Shown: positions 45,737 through 54,877, numbered from the stretch's first letter. The stretch: 64,000 nt of DNA from Allomuricauda sp. (GCF_002699205.1 NZ_PABT01000038.1:25690-89689), one strand, 5' to 3'. Made by a program: numbers and translations. The notes: generated from the letters alone by a model not told the origin.

Positions 45737-46393
45737 TTATATGAGGCTTTGTCTTCTAGCCTTTTGAACAGCCTCTAACTTGTTGTGGACCTGAAGCTTC
45801 CTATAAATATTCTCGATATGCTTCCTTACCGTACTTGGGGATAGGAAGAGATTATTGGCAATCACGGTATAGCTTAACCCTTCCGCCAGTTGTTCCAATA
45901 CTTCTTTTTCACGTGAACTTAACGAAACGTCATCTTCCTGTACGGATAGTGATTCTTGTTTTTCCGGATATCGTAATAATTTGAGCGTCTTTACCGCAAT
46001 GGAAGGGCTCATCGCCGCACCTCCCCCAAGAGTCTCGGTAATGGCATTGTACAACTTTTGTCCTTCAATTTCCTTGAGCAAATACCCATCGGCACCGGCC
46101 TGGATTGCATTGAAAATATTCTCATCATTATCGAAAACGGTAAGCATGAGCAACTTAATGTGGGGATATTTCTGTTTTACGATACGAACGGTTTCTATAC
46201 CGTCCAAAACAGGCATTTCTATATCCATAAGTACCAAATCGAGGTTGTGGTTCTTTTCCAATTTAGACAGCAACTCCCCACCGTTGTACACCATGTACTT
46301 GATGTCCAAATCCTCAAAATCTTCTAATTTCTCTTTTATGGCACGAGCCAAGAACGTATTATCGTCCACTATGGCCAGTTTGATTTTGCTCAT
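45737..46393 (-). CDS. NarL/FixJ-type response regulator
   Basis: A 218-residue regulator. Receiver domain: acidic pair in AIVDDNTF, phosphoacceptor Asp in LVLMDIEMPVLDG, Lys in LLKEIEG. LuxR-type HTH from about residue 150: LSSREKEVLEQLAEGLSYTVIANNLFLSPSTVRKHIENIYRKL. Encoded 27 bp after the kinase in one operon on the element. It is the only plain DNA-binding regulator on the element, so the likely user of the CAATTG operators at 49515 and 50968, which lie where an activator should bind. Confidence 0.92.
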   Translation of the reverse strand: MSKIKLAIVDDNTFLARAIKEKLEDFEDLDIKYMVYNGGELLSKLEKNHNLDLVLMDIEMPVLDGIETVRIVKQKYPHIKLLMLTVFDNDENIFNAIQAGADGYLLKEIEGQKLYNAITETLGGGAAMSPSIAVKTLKLLRYPEKQESLSVQEDDVSLSSREKEVLEQLAEGLSYTVIANNLFLSPSTVRKHIENIYRKLQVHNKLEAVQKARRQSLI

Positions 46394-46420
46394 GGTCCTA
46401 TACTTTTTGAAGTGAAAGAA

Positions 46421-48379
46421 TTATGTCTTTACCTGTAACGTTACCTTGGTGCCTTTACCGATTAGACTTTCTTGATTGAAATAAATGCCAGCTTTTTTGG
46501 CCCTGTTCCTCATTATATGAAGTCCGTTCCCTGTCGACTCCTTTGATGTATCAAAACCCTTTCCGAAGTCCTCTATTTCAATCTGCACTTTTTCATCAAC
46601 ATAGACAAACCTTACCTGAATCTGATCACTCCCTGAATGTTTTACAGCATTGTTCACGGATTCTTGAATAATTCTAAAAAGATTCATCCCCACAAAGGCA
46701 TTGAGCACCTTATGATCCGGATTCCCCTCAACTTTCACATTGATTTTATCATCTGTGGCTTCATGAACAGTGGCGGCCAATTGCTGGGTCCGCTCCTTGA
46801 TATCCTCCAAACTGATTTCATCCTTGTTCATGGCCCAAATGGTATCCCGAAGCTCAGATATGGTGACGAGTGAAAACTGTTTCATCTGGGTAAGCTTCTC
46901 CATTAAAAATACTTCTCCCCTATCTATTCCGCGCTTTGCCGAATCGGTTATTGAGGTGAGGTAGGTGAGCTGCGACCCAATATTGTCGTGTAAATCTCTG
47001 GCAATACGTAAACGTTGTTCCTTAAGGTTTTCCTGTGCTCGGGCTTCTGCCATGGCCTTTTCCAGAGCGGTCTCCCTAGCAAAATTCTTCGCCTTTACCT
47101 TTTGTTCACGGAAAATCAGAAAACCGACAATAAGCAGTATGGCCAATAGAGCCCCACTGCCCATAAGCATACTGTTCCTATTTTTCAGGACTAGCTCACC
47201 CTCGACCAATGCATTCTGTTGGCGAAGGATTTCGTTTTCCTTTTGCTCGGACTCGTATTTTTCCTTAAGGTTGAACATTTCGCTTGCTTTTTCAGCAAAA
47301 TAAAGGCTATCTCTTGCTTCCTTATGTTTTTGATGATAAACATAGGCCTTTTCAAAATCCGGTTTTTCTTCATAAATCAAGGACAAGGTTTTCGACAACA
47401 CATCAATGGCTGGAATAAAATCTATTTGCTCTGCTTCTTGATATGTGGTTAAAGCCAATTCCTCTGCCTTGATTTTTTTCCCTTGTTTGAGAAGTACATT
47501 GGCAAGATCATTTCTTAGAAAATATAACGCCAGACGCTCACCTCTTTCCTCTTGAAGCGAAATGGCCTGGATATAATATCGCTCTGCTTCCTCAAAATTT
47601 TCAAGCCCCCAGCTTGCCAAGGCCATATTGGTCACTGGATATGCTTGATCCAATCTTGCTCCCATGGACCCAAAGCCATCGAATGCTTTTTTTGCATATT
47701 CAAATGCTGTATCGTATTCCTTTTTTACAATATAGGCCGATGCCGCACTATTATAGCTCGAAATCAACATATATTGATTACCCATAACTTTATACATTTC
47801 CATTGCCTTGAGGTAGTACTCCAATGAAAGGTCAGGTTCTTCAATGAGCTTAAATCTGTTTCCAAGATTTAGATATGACCCAGCAATCCACAGACTATCA
47901 TTTCCAGCCTTAAAGTTTTCCAATGCCTTTAATTGAAAATCCACAGCCTTGTCAAACTCTGACAGTGCCTCATATGCATTGCTGATATTCGTGTAAAGAC
48001 TTCCCAAAACATAATAATCCTTGGAATTTTCTAAAATCGGTTTGGCCTTCAAATGAAAATCCAACGCCTCTTTGGGCCTACCCTCATCTTGAGAAAGAAC
48101 TCCATACGCTACCCATATTCTTGCCCTGAAATGGTCATCATCCATAATTTCGGCCTGTCGAAAGGCCATATCCATGTAATATCGGGCACTGTCCATATTT
48201 ACGGACCGAAACCTCATGCCAACATCTTTTAGTGCCAAAACTTTATCGCCGCCCTCCTTCAACTGGGCAGTATCCTTAAGTGCTTTGATTTCTTTTTTAA
48301 TATCCTGTGCCAAAATTGACTGCAACGTGAATATCAAAAAGAATAAAAAGGTGATTGGAAATTTGTAATAAGTGGTCAT
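46421..48379 (-). CDS. TPR sensor histidine kinase (HisKA_3 type)
   Basis: A 652-residue protein: signal peptide (residues 1-24), TPR repeats to about residue 360, coiled coil, membrane helix (MLMGSGALLAILLIVGFLIF), HisKA_3 dimerisation helix with LRIARDLHDNIGSQLTYL (phospho-His in RDLHDN), and a HATPase domain (RIIQESVNNAVKHSG, IEDFGKGFD, GNGLHIMRNRAKKAG). This NarX/DesK-like class pairs with NarL-type regulators, as here. The periplasmic TPR region suggests a protein or envelope signal. Confidence 0.92.
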   Translation of the reverse strand: MTTYYKFPITFLFFLIFTLQSILAQDIKKEIKALKDTAQLKEGGDKVLALKDVGMRFRSVNMDSARYYMDMAFRQAEIMDDDHFRARIWVAYGVLSQDEGRPKEALDFHLKAKPILENSKDYYVLGSLYTNISNAYEALSEFDKAVDFQLKALENFKAGNDSLWIAGSYLNLGNRFKLIEEPDLSLEYYLKAMEMYKVMGNQYMLISSYNSAASAYIVKKEYDTAFEYAKKAFDGFGSMGARLDQAYPVTNMALASWGLENFEEAERYYIQAISLQEERGERLALYFLRNDLANVLLKQGKKIKAEELALTTYQEAEQIDFIPAIDVLSKTLSLIYEEKPDFEKAYVYHQKHKEARDSLYFAEKASEMFNLKEKYESEQKENEILRQQNALVEGELVLKNRNSMLMGSGALLAILLIVGFLIFREQKVKAKNFARETALEKAMAEARAQENLKEQRLRIARDLHDNIGSQLTYLTSITDSAKRGIDRGEVFLMEKLTQMKQFSLVTISELRDTIWAMNKDEISLEDIKERTQQLAATVHEATDDKINVKVEGNPDHKVLNAFVGMNLFRIIQESVNNAVKHSGSDQIQVRFVYVDEKVQIEIEDFGKGFDTSKESTGNGLHIMRNRAKKAGIYFNQESLIGKGTKVTLQVKT

Positions 48380-48451
48380 TATAACTAAAAGGAATGGTTG
48401 GTGCTTAAAACTAATCCAATTGATTTTATAATCTTAGTTTTTACAAAAAAA

Positions 48452-49462
48452 TTAATTCGCCTTGTCCACCAATTTTTGAATGGTGGCATCTAAAAATGAT
48501 GATATTGCAAGTTCTGCTCCCTTCTTATATTTTTCTGGATCGCATTTTACAACGGACACATTAACGTCCTCCTTGTCCTCTACCCTCCAAACACGGAAAA
48601 CACCGGCATCCATTCCTCGCTTGTCCACATCTGCTCCCTGTGAGGCATCAAATTTTTGCTTTTCAAGAACGCCTTCAACCTCTACTCCACGGTTGGACAC
48701 CATCTGCCCTATGTTAAACCTGTTGACGCTGGATGCATCAATCTTAAAATCGGTCTCTGCCTTTACCTGTGCGTACCCGGCATGTCTGTTCAAGGCTCTT
48801 GTGGTTTCGCTCAATGCATTATCAAAAGAAATAACATTTAGCACTACCTTGTTGAAAATAAAATCATTTTTCTGGTTGGACACCTTCATTTCGACCTGCT
48901 CCTCGTAATTGGCTAGCTTTAATGGCCCAGCTTTCTTGTTCTCCATATTTTGCTTTGCCACGATAAATTTTTGTCCTGTGGGACGCATTACTATGTCACC
49001 GAACTCATCTCCTTTTTCTCCACCTTGACCAGACCTCAAATCCCATCTTTTTTCGCGGTTTTTCTCATAGGCGCTATGGTTCCATAACTCATCAACGGAA
49101 GCTATTTCAAATCCTTTTGCCCTAAGGTCCGCCTTGTACTCTTCAAAGAGTTTATCGGTAAGTTGTTGAAGGTCTTCAATATTGAGCCCGTCCAGCACCA
49201 AGGTCAACGACGCCTTTGCATCTCCTTTTAGTCCTCCTCGCCACATTTTGCCTCCTTTTTTCTTGTCCTCTAACTGCAATGCTGTTTGAAAATTGACCTG
49301 AAAATCGGAAATGACGATTCGTTTTGGACTTTTTCTAAAATTGAGATTGGCCGGCCCCAACATTTTTATCTTAAAATCCTTTACATTTTGTGCAAATGCC
49401 ACAGGGGAGGCACAAAGTAGAATCAATAAAAAAGATAACATGGGTAAATTGATACGTTTCAT
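48452..49462 (-). CDS. element cargo: exported protein of unknown function
   Basis: A 336-residue protein with a signal peptide (residues 1-24, cleavage after AFA). The mature part starts DFKIKMLGPANLNFRKSPKR, has a long charged middle region (REKRWDLRSGQGGEKGDEFG) and no membrane helix, lipobox or known catalytic motif. I do not recognise a family. It has its own promoter with a CAATTG operator at 49485-49528, and lies directly upstream of the kinase/regulator operon, so read-through from it could raise their expression. Confidence 0.7.
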   Translation of the reverse strand: MKRINLPMLSFLLILLCASPVAFAQNVKDFKIKMLGPANLNFRKSPKRIVISDFQVNFQTALQLEDKKKGGKMWRGGLKGDAKASLTLVLDGLNIEDLQQLTDKLFEEYKADLRAKGFEIASVDELWNHSAYEKNREKRWDLRSGQGGEKGDEFGDIVMRPTGQKFIVAKQNMENKKAGPLKLANYEEQVEMKVSNQKNDFIFNKVVLNVISFDNALSETTRALNRHAGYAQVKAETDFKIDASSVNRFNIGQMVSNRGVEVEGVLEKQKFDASQGADVDKRGMDAGVFRVWRVEDKEDVNVSVVKCDPEKYKKGAELAISSFLDATIQKLVDKAN

Positions 49463-49484
49463 ACTATTGGTTTAAAGTTTTGAA

Positions 49485-49528
49485 CAAACATAGCATCCAA
49501 TGGCGTTGAACTCAATAGGGCAATTGTC
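49485..49528 (-). promoter_or_regulatory. promoter with CAATTG operator for the 48452 gene
   Basis: Minus strand: operator half GACAATTGCCCTAT (49515-49528) runs into the -33 TTG (49513-49515); TATGTTTG (49485-49492) is the -7 box 20 bases downstream. The start codon is 23 bases further on. Same arrangement as in 50939-51016. Confidence 0.72.
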
Positions 49529-49558
49529 GTAAAATGACAGGGAATAGGTGGCTATGTG

Positions 49559-49897
49559 TCAAATATCAAAATAGAAAAAGCTTAAAAGCCCGATCACGAA
49601 TGTTGCCAAAAGCAAAGCCGAATTGATGCGTTGCAACTTTGGGTTCAATTTTTTCAGGGTTGCATAAATGTGCAACGCCAATGCCAAAAGAAACGCAGGT
49701 AGACTCAAATAGAAGTTGAAAAGGTAGAACCATAGCCAACTGGTGCACAGCGCCCATGCTGAAATCGCCGATATTGCCGGTGGTATGCATTGATTCATAC
49801 GGCTCACAGCTGTATTAGGATAACGATAATACAGAAAAGTTGCCAGAAGTACCATGGGCCCAAGCATCGCGATCAACAATAGCACACTACCGAACAT
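49559..49897 (-). CDS. element cargo: small membrane protein
   Basis: A 112-residue protein with about three hydrophobic segments (roughly residues 3-22, 38-75 and 92-108). The start at 49897 (MFGSVLLLIAML) is 10 bp after the stop of the 49908 gene; earlier in-frame ATGs would overlap that gene. Translation therefore probably depends on the same transcript. No motif identifies a function. Confidence 0.6.
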   Translation of the reverse strand: MFGSVLLLIAMLGPMVLLATFLYYRYPNTAVSRMNQCIPPAISAISAWALCTSWLWFYLFNFYLSLPAFLLALALHIYATLKKLNPKLQRINSALLLATFVIGLLSFFYFDI

Positions 49898-49907
49898 AAT
49901 ATGTTTT

Positions 49908-50918
49908 TTATACCAAATAAACTTCTTCACCATTGGGCAGCACAATGCTCAACGGCACATTTCCATATTGTGTCTTGTAAACCAATACTTTGTCCCCAAT
50001 AAAGAGTTTGTTGTACAGTGTTGAGCTTACCAAGAGTGGTCCTGATGTAAGTATGATTCGATTGGAATTGGCATATCGGTTGGAAGTCAGTGCGAATTTA
50101 TCTTCGACGATGGATGGAACTCCACGTTTATGGGACCTTTCCTTGTTCCTGTTATAATTTCGGTAGGCCACATATAATCTATAAAATTGAAAAAGAGGTA
50201 CGACCCAGATTGGAAACAATAGCACGACAAAGCTCCAAAAACCGCTAATGATCATTAAAAGGCCAATAGTGATAAATGGACTGGACCTTACCAAACGCTT
50301 TTTTATTTCCGTTTTCCAGATCCTATGCAAGGCTTCATAATCTTTTGGGGTATAGCGAGTATGTGGAATGTGTTTTTCCAGAAACTTTTCTTCTTCATCA
50401 AGCTTTTGAGCAACATGGGCATCCTCAACTTGACCCAAAACATGAAGATTTAGTGTGATTCCTGATTTGGGAGCACGGTCCAGCTGCACCTCTGCTCCGA
50501 TTCTAGCTTTTGAGTAATAAGAATAGTCCACCGAAAACTCCTCATTATCAATATAAACATAATATGACCTTCTAGTTCGGGTCCTTGTTTTGTGCCCGTA
50601 AACAGGCCTGTCTCCCGTTGTGGCCCAATGTATCCTTTTGTCGGTGATCTTTCCAGAAACCCGAGATTTTAAACCTAGTTTTAAATCGATTGCCGTGGAT
50701 GCAATAATATAGGCTATGACGCTAAAAAATAAGACCGAGAAGGCCACCATCATGTAGACTCCAACGGAATCATCTGCAAAACCTGAATTGAACATAAACG
50801 ACAGAAACAACCAGAATATACCGATAACCACTACCGGAAATAACAACATTCCATATAATTGACGCCTCAGCTTGGTCTTATCTCTATGTTCTAAGGGCAA
50901 TGTTTCCAATTTAGGCAT
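49908..50918 (-). CDS. element cargo: membrane protein of unknown function
   Basis: A 336-residue protein. Two helices near the N-terminus (about residues 23-42 and 53-78), a beta-rich soluble stretch with TRTRRSYYVYIDNEEF that resembles the small extracytoplasmic domain of DUF3592-like proteins, two further helices at about 213-250, and a cytoplasmic tail (NRIILTSGPLLVSSTLYNK). The start at 50918 is chosen because it lies 20 bases past the -7 box; the frame opens further upstream into the promoter. Divergent from the MORN gene and co-regulated with it by position. Confidence 0.65.
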   Translation of the reverse strand: MPKLETLPLEHRDKTKLRRQLYGMLLFPVVVIGIFWLFLSFMFNSGFADDSVGVYMMVAFSVLFFSVIAYIIASTAIDLKLGLKSRVSGKITDKRIHWATTGDRPVYGHKTRTRTRRSYYVYIDNEEFSVDYSYYSKARIGAEVQLDRAPKSGITLNLHVLGQVEDAHVAQKLDEEEKFLEKHIPHTRYTPKDYEALHRIWKTEIKKRLVRSSPFITIGLLMIISGFWSFVVLLFPIWVVPLFQFYRLYVAYRNYNRNKERSHKRGVPSIVEDKFALTSNRYANSNRIILTSGPLLVSSTLYNKLFIGDKVLVYKTQYGNVPLSIVLPNGEEVYLV

Positions 50919-50938
50919 GATCCACAATTTGGTAGAGC

Positions 50939-51016
50939 CAAAATTAGGGCCTCCTAGAATCCCCACAATAGGGCAATTGTCCTATTGCGGCATAGCATGG
51001 CATACAGATAGTTTTG
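50939..51016. promoter_or_regulatory. bidirectional promoter with palindromic CAATTG operator
   Basis: ATAGGGCAATTGTCCTAT (50968-50985) is a near-perfect 18-bp dyad. Rightward: TTG 50985-50987, 21 bases, TAGTTTTG 51009-51016, towards the MORN gene. Leftward: TTG 50966-50968, 19 bases, TAATTTTG 50939-50946, towards the 50918 gene. One central site abutting both -33 boxes suits activation in both directions. Confidence 0.75.
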
Positions 51017-51037
51017 CTGAAAACCAATCCAAAAAAA

Positions 51038-52699
51038 ATGAATTCCATTACCAATACCAAAAGACTTTCCCTTGCCATATTTATAATTCTTGCCCACTTT
51101 TTTCATTACCAAGGGTCTGCCCAAAACCTGCACCTCAGCAATTTTGACATCAAGTATGGGCAGGTAACAGCGATGTCCATCACCAAATATCATGCTATCG
51201 GAGCCCATTTGTACAGTGAAAAGAACCAACTCATGTTCAACCCCGATGGTTATTTAACAGAGGACAAACTTTACCTGGATAATAATTACGAAAAGCTTAC
51301 CACTTATGATTACATTAATAATGCGTCAAAAGCCATAGAGAAAAAATTCAATCCATTAGGTAAACAAGAAGGTTTGGATAAAACCCTTTATATCTATGAA
51401 ACACCCATTGGAATAATTTCGGATGACCTACCCGAAACCGTAAAAAACGATGAAGGTCAATACATTGTTCTTGGCGGTTTAAAATACGGTGCAATCTTTA
51501 AGTACAAAAAATACGTGATCGACTATGAGCTTGCGGAAGCAAACAATGGAGAAAGCAAGGTGTTCTACTCCAGTGAATATACCTACGATGGACTAAAACT
51601 AGATGAATCCTACAATCAAAAGGATATACGTTATTTTAAATACAATGACAAAAAGTTATTGGAGGAAGAATTGGGCATGTCCAAGATTTGGGAAAGCCTT
51701 TTATATAAGTATGTTTACGACCAGCGTGGCAATTGGATTGAAAGAACCAAATTTAGGGCATCAAACTTTACCGAAACCAAATATCAATGGATCATCGATG
51801 AGGTAAAATACAGGACCATCACGTACACAGATGGCACGGCAACAGGTAGCAATGTGCCAAGTACTCCAGAAATCGCCTATTCATCCAACCAGAGCAAATT
51901 GAAAGACCTCCCAAAACTCAGCGATCCCATATTGATGTCCAAATCCATGAAATTCCTTCAAGATATCACTAAGCTCAGAAACAAAAACAACAAAGGTACA
52001 AGCAACGCAACTAAAAACGAGATTTCCCCAACATGTTTAAACGGTGACTGTTCTAATGGGTTTGGGAAAGCTGATTTTGGGACATATACCATTGAAGGTT
52101 TTTTTAGTGATGGCAAGGCCAATGGCCAAGGAACTTTATTCTACAAGGATAATTCAGGATATTATCAAGGCAACTTTGTAAATGGTTTCAGGGACGGATT
52201 CGGTATATACACCTGGGTCGGCAGTAAAAACTACTACATCGGACAATGGGAAAAGGGTTTTCAAAACGGATATGGCTACATCAAAAATGGGGGTGAAATA
52301 TTGCAGGCGGGTAAATATGAAAAAGGGAAATTGACCCAAGACCTACTAACCAATAACTATAAGAACAAAATAGCAAAGGGAAACTGTGTAGGTGACTGTC
52401 AGAATGGATTTGGATACTATAAGTATGATAATGGAGATAGCTATGTTGGATTTTTCACCAATGGCAAAAGAGATCATTTAGGTGCTTACTCTTGGAAATC
52501 TGGAATGGCGCATATCGGAACAATTGTTAATGAACAGCATAACGGTTACGGTCAAGAATTCTATAGACCTAGCGGACAATATTATTTGGGTGATTTTTCA
52601 CAAGGAAAACGTAATGGACTTGGCATTTTTTATAACAAAGAGCATCAAATACTACAAAAAGGTATTTGGGGTGATGGGCAATTGACCGGAAAGTTCTAG
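51038..52699 (+). CDS. element cargo: exported MORN-repeat protein
   Basis: A 553-residue protein. The ATG at 51038 starts a signal peptide (cleavage after QGSAQ); the TTG frame open at 51014 lies in the promoter. Residues about 30-330 are unlike any family I know. From about 345 there are MORN-type repeats, each about 23 residues: YYQGNFVNGFRDGFGIYTW, YYIGQWEKGFQNGYGYI, SYVGFFTNGKRDHLGAYSW, YYLGDFSQGKRNGLGIFY. Two CxxxC segments (SPTCLNGDCSNGFG, GNCVGDCQNGFGYY) open the repeat blocks. MORN repeats often bind lipid or scaffold proteins. Confidence 0.78.
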   Translation: MNSITNTKRLSLAIFIILAHFFHYQGSAQNLHLSNFDIKYGQVTAMSITKYHAIGAHLYSEKNQLMFNPDGYLTEDKLYLDNNYEKLTTYDYINNASKAIEKKFNPLGKQEGLDKTLYIYETPIGIISDDLPETVKNDEGQYIVLGGLKYGAIFKYKKYVIDYELAEANNGESKVFYSSEYTYDGLKLDESYNQKDIRYFKYNDKKLLEEELGMSKIWESLLYKYVYDQRGNWIERTKFRASNFTETKYQWIIDEVKYRTITYTDGTATGSNVPSTPEIAYSSNQSKLKDLPKLSDPILMSKSMKFLQDITKLRNKNNKGTSNATKNEISPTCLNGDCSNGFGKADFGTYTIEGFFSDGKANGQGTLFYKDNSGYYQGNFVNGFRDGFGIYTWVGSKNYYIGQWEKGFQNGYGYIKNGGEILQAGKYEKGKLTQDLLTNNYKNKIAKGNCVGDCQNGFGYYKYDNGDSYVGFFTNGKRDHLGAYSWKSGMAHIGTIVNEQHNGYGQEFYRPSGQYYLGDFSQGKRNGLGIFYNKEHQILQKGIWGDGQLTGKF

Positions 52700-52731
52700 A
52701 AAACTTGAGCGCTTTTATGAAAAGCTTAAGC

Positions 52732-52751
52732 TACTCAAGATTCCTTGAGTA
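52732..52751 (+). terminator. hairpin after the MORN gene
   Basis: TACTCAAG and CTTGAGTA form an exact 8-bp stem around ATTC, followed by TTAAAAAATC. The T run is missing on the plus strand, so termination is likely weak. Confidence 0.45.
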
Positions 52752-52822
52752 TTAAAAAATCAAAATTTAGCGAACGGAACGCAGTGAAGTGCTGCAAGCC
52801 CCAAATCTTGCCAAACTAACCA

Positions 52823-53215
52823 TACTGAGCGAGGCAATTTTATCTATTAATCCGCTATACTCTTCCCATCATTTGAGTTAATCCAATGGTCTGTTGACCT
52901 CAATTTTATATTTCCAATCTCCATTCCGTTATTTTAAGCTTTAGATTGCTTTTCCATAGGTCCAATTTATTTTTTCGTCAAATTGCGTCAATTTTTTCGT
53001 CAAAAATTTCCAGTGTTTATGGGGCTTCCCGAAGGGTTTACTGTAGATTTCGGAAAAGTTTACTGTAACCCCTGATTTTGAACAGTATTCCAAAAATATT
53101 TTAATTAAATGGTTTTCAACTTGTTGAAGACTCGAAAACAACCGTGATGGCGCAATTTGCGCATCACCCTCTTGCTATTCGTTTTTTCACGCGAGCGTGA
53201 AAACCCAAATACCTT
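52823..53215 (-). repeat. about 375-bp diverged direct repeat, copy 2
   Basis: Counterpart of 44645-45020, inside the element next to the recombinase gene. Shares the CGTCAA-rich block (three CGTCAA words within 35 bases), the GGGTTTACTGTAGATTTCGG block and the dyad around GTGATGCGCAAATTGCGCC. Here the terminal hairpin is TTTTTCACGCGAGCGTGAAAA. Confidence 0.7.
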
Positions 53216-53391
53216 TCTTTTAGTGTATGGAGTATCAATAAACTCTGTGGTTTTTGTCTCTTTGTAGCTGTTGATTGGACTTATCTTCACGAACTACAAA
53301 AACAAATTAGAAACCAAATACAGAAGGTGAAGTTCAGACTTGGGACAAAATTTATGATGTGCATTTATGAATGGCTTTTCCGAATTACAAA

Positions 53392-54663
53392 TCAAAAGTC
53401 AAGATCTCCAAACTTTTCCCTATTGTCATTTGAATCTGAAAATTTCGAATCCAGAATCGTTTCTAGACCACTCATATCTTCACTTATTTTCTTATCCAAT
53501 ACTCTTGCATAAACTTGGGTAGTGGCCAATTTTGTATGTCCTAATATTTTGGAAACCGTCTCTATGGGAACCCCATTACTCAAAGTAATCGTAGTTGCAA
53601 AAGTGTGCCTTGCCATATGGAAAGAAACATTTTTTGGAATGTCACATGCATCCGCGATTTCCTTTAAATAACTGTTCAATTTTTGATTGGAGATTCTAGG
53701 GAATAGTTTTTCAGGTTCTCGTTTAGGATGATATTGGTATCGTTTAATAATAGATAATGCTGGACCAACCAATGGAAGCTTAAAACTATTCTTCGTTTTC
53801 ATCCTTTTTGTGCTTATCCAATATTTTCCATCAATGCCAAGTACAAGGTTATCTTCGCTAAGACCCATTATATCACAATAAGAAATACCAGTATAGCAAC
53901 TAAAAACAAACAAGTCTTTTACTATACGTAACCGTTCAATCCCTGTGTGATATTCTTGAATTTTCTGAAGTTCAGGTAAGTTCAAAAACTCCCTTTCCTT
54001 TCTTTCCATTCTAATTTTAAACTTTTGAAATGGGTCTTTATCTATCCATTCATTATCAACGGCTATTCTAATCATTTTTCGTAGACGTTGAATATGCTTC
54101 ATTGCACCGTTGTTTGAAAGGTTAGCGTGATGATTTATGGGATGTAGTTTGCGTAAATATGTTTCAAATCCGACTATAAATTGGTGTTTAAGTTGTGATA
54201 GTCTGTAGTCATCACATTTATATTGTTGTTTGATATACTTCAACAGGTACTTCTGACATGTCTTGTAATGACTAAGAGTAGCCTTGCAAAGACTATGTGC
54301 ATTGTGTGTGTTGTGATACTCAAACAAACTCTTTAAAGTAACTTCACTCACATCTTCTCCAAAATAGTGCGCTTTCACCATCTGTGGAGTGATATGGGAC
54401 GTTCTAGACCGAAGTTCACGATAGCATTGAAAAAGTTCTGTTTCAACTTCCATCAGATAAGTATTGATTTCCTGAGCTTCTTTTGTTCGCCCCAGAACCT
54501 TCGACCCTTTACTGTCCCAGATCTCTTTTGGGATAGTATACTTTAAACTCATGTTTGCCCTTTGCGAATCAACGGTGATTCGGGCATAAATCTTTGCGTT
54601 GCCGTCATTTCTTCGGGAAGTACTTATCCAGAAACTGATTGAAAATGTTGTCCGGGTTCTCAT
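53392..54663 (-). CDS. tyrosine recombinase (integrase)
   Basis: A 423-residue integrase. N-terminal arm-binding domain (about residues 1-95), core-binding SAM-like domain (about 105-210) and catalytic domain. Visible catalytic residues: Lys near STKRMKTKNSFK, HMARHTFATT (His and Arg), LGHTKLATTQVYARV (His and nucleophile Tyr). The usual first Arg after TG is replaced: TGISYCDIMGL has Ser, as reported for the Bacteroides integrase IntDOT. It is transcribed away from the adjacent tRNA-Arg, with the attachment repeat 230 bp upstream of its start. Confidence 0.92.
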   Translation of the reverse strand: MRTRTTFSISFWISTSRRNDGNAKIYARITVDSQRANMSLKYTIPKEIWDSKGSKVLGRTKEAQEINTYLMEVETELFQCYRELRSRTSHITPQMVKAHYFGEDVSEVTLKSLFEYHNTHNAHSLCKATLSHYKTCQKYLLKYIKQQYKCDDYRLSQLKHQFIVGFETYLRKLHPINHHANLSNNGAMKHIQRLRKMIRIAVDNEWIDKDPFQKFKIRMERKEREFLNLPELQKIQEYHTGIERLRIVKDLFVFSCYTGISYCDIMGLSEDNLVLGIDGKYWISTKRMKTKNSFKLPLVGPALSIIKRYQYHPKREPEKLFPRISNQKLNSYLKEIADACDIPKNVSFHMARHTFATTITLSNGVPIETVSKILGHTKLATTQVYARVLDKKISEDMSGLETILDSKFSDSNDNREKFGDLDF

Positions 54664-54837
54664 AGGTTTTGTGTTAAATTGAACGATAATTACCTACGAA
54701 AGTCAAATACTAAGTGATTGTAATATAGTTAATTACATGCTTATTCGGTTAACACTTTGAAGAAAAAAATTTACTAACCGAATTACAAACCAAAACATAC
54801 CATTTCAAACCAATTCAAATGGGGCTCCTAAAAAATT

Positions 54838-54877
54838 AAAACCTTGCAAATCAATAAGATATGCAAGGTTTTGTTTT
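54838..54877 (-). terminator. bidirectional terminator after tRNA-Arg
   Basis: AAAACCTTGCA and TGCAAGGTTTT form an exact 11-bp stem with a 13-base loop; T-rich tracts follow on both strands. It belongs to the element and would replace the tRNA terminator displaced by integration. Confidence 0.8.
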
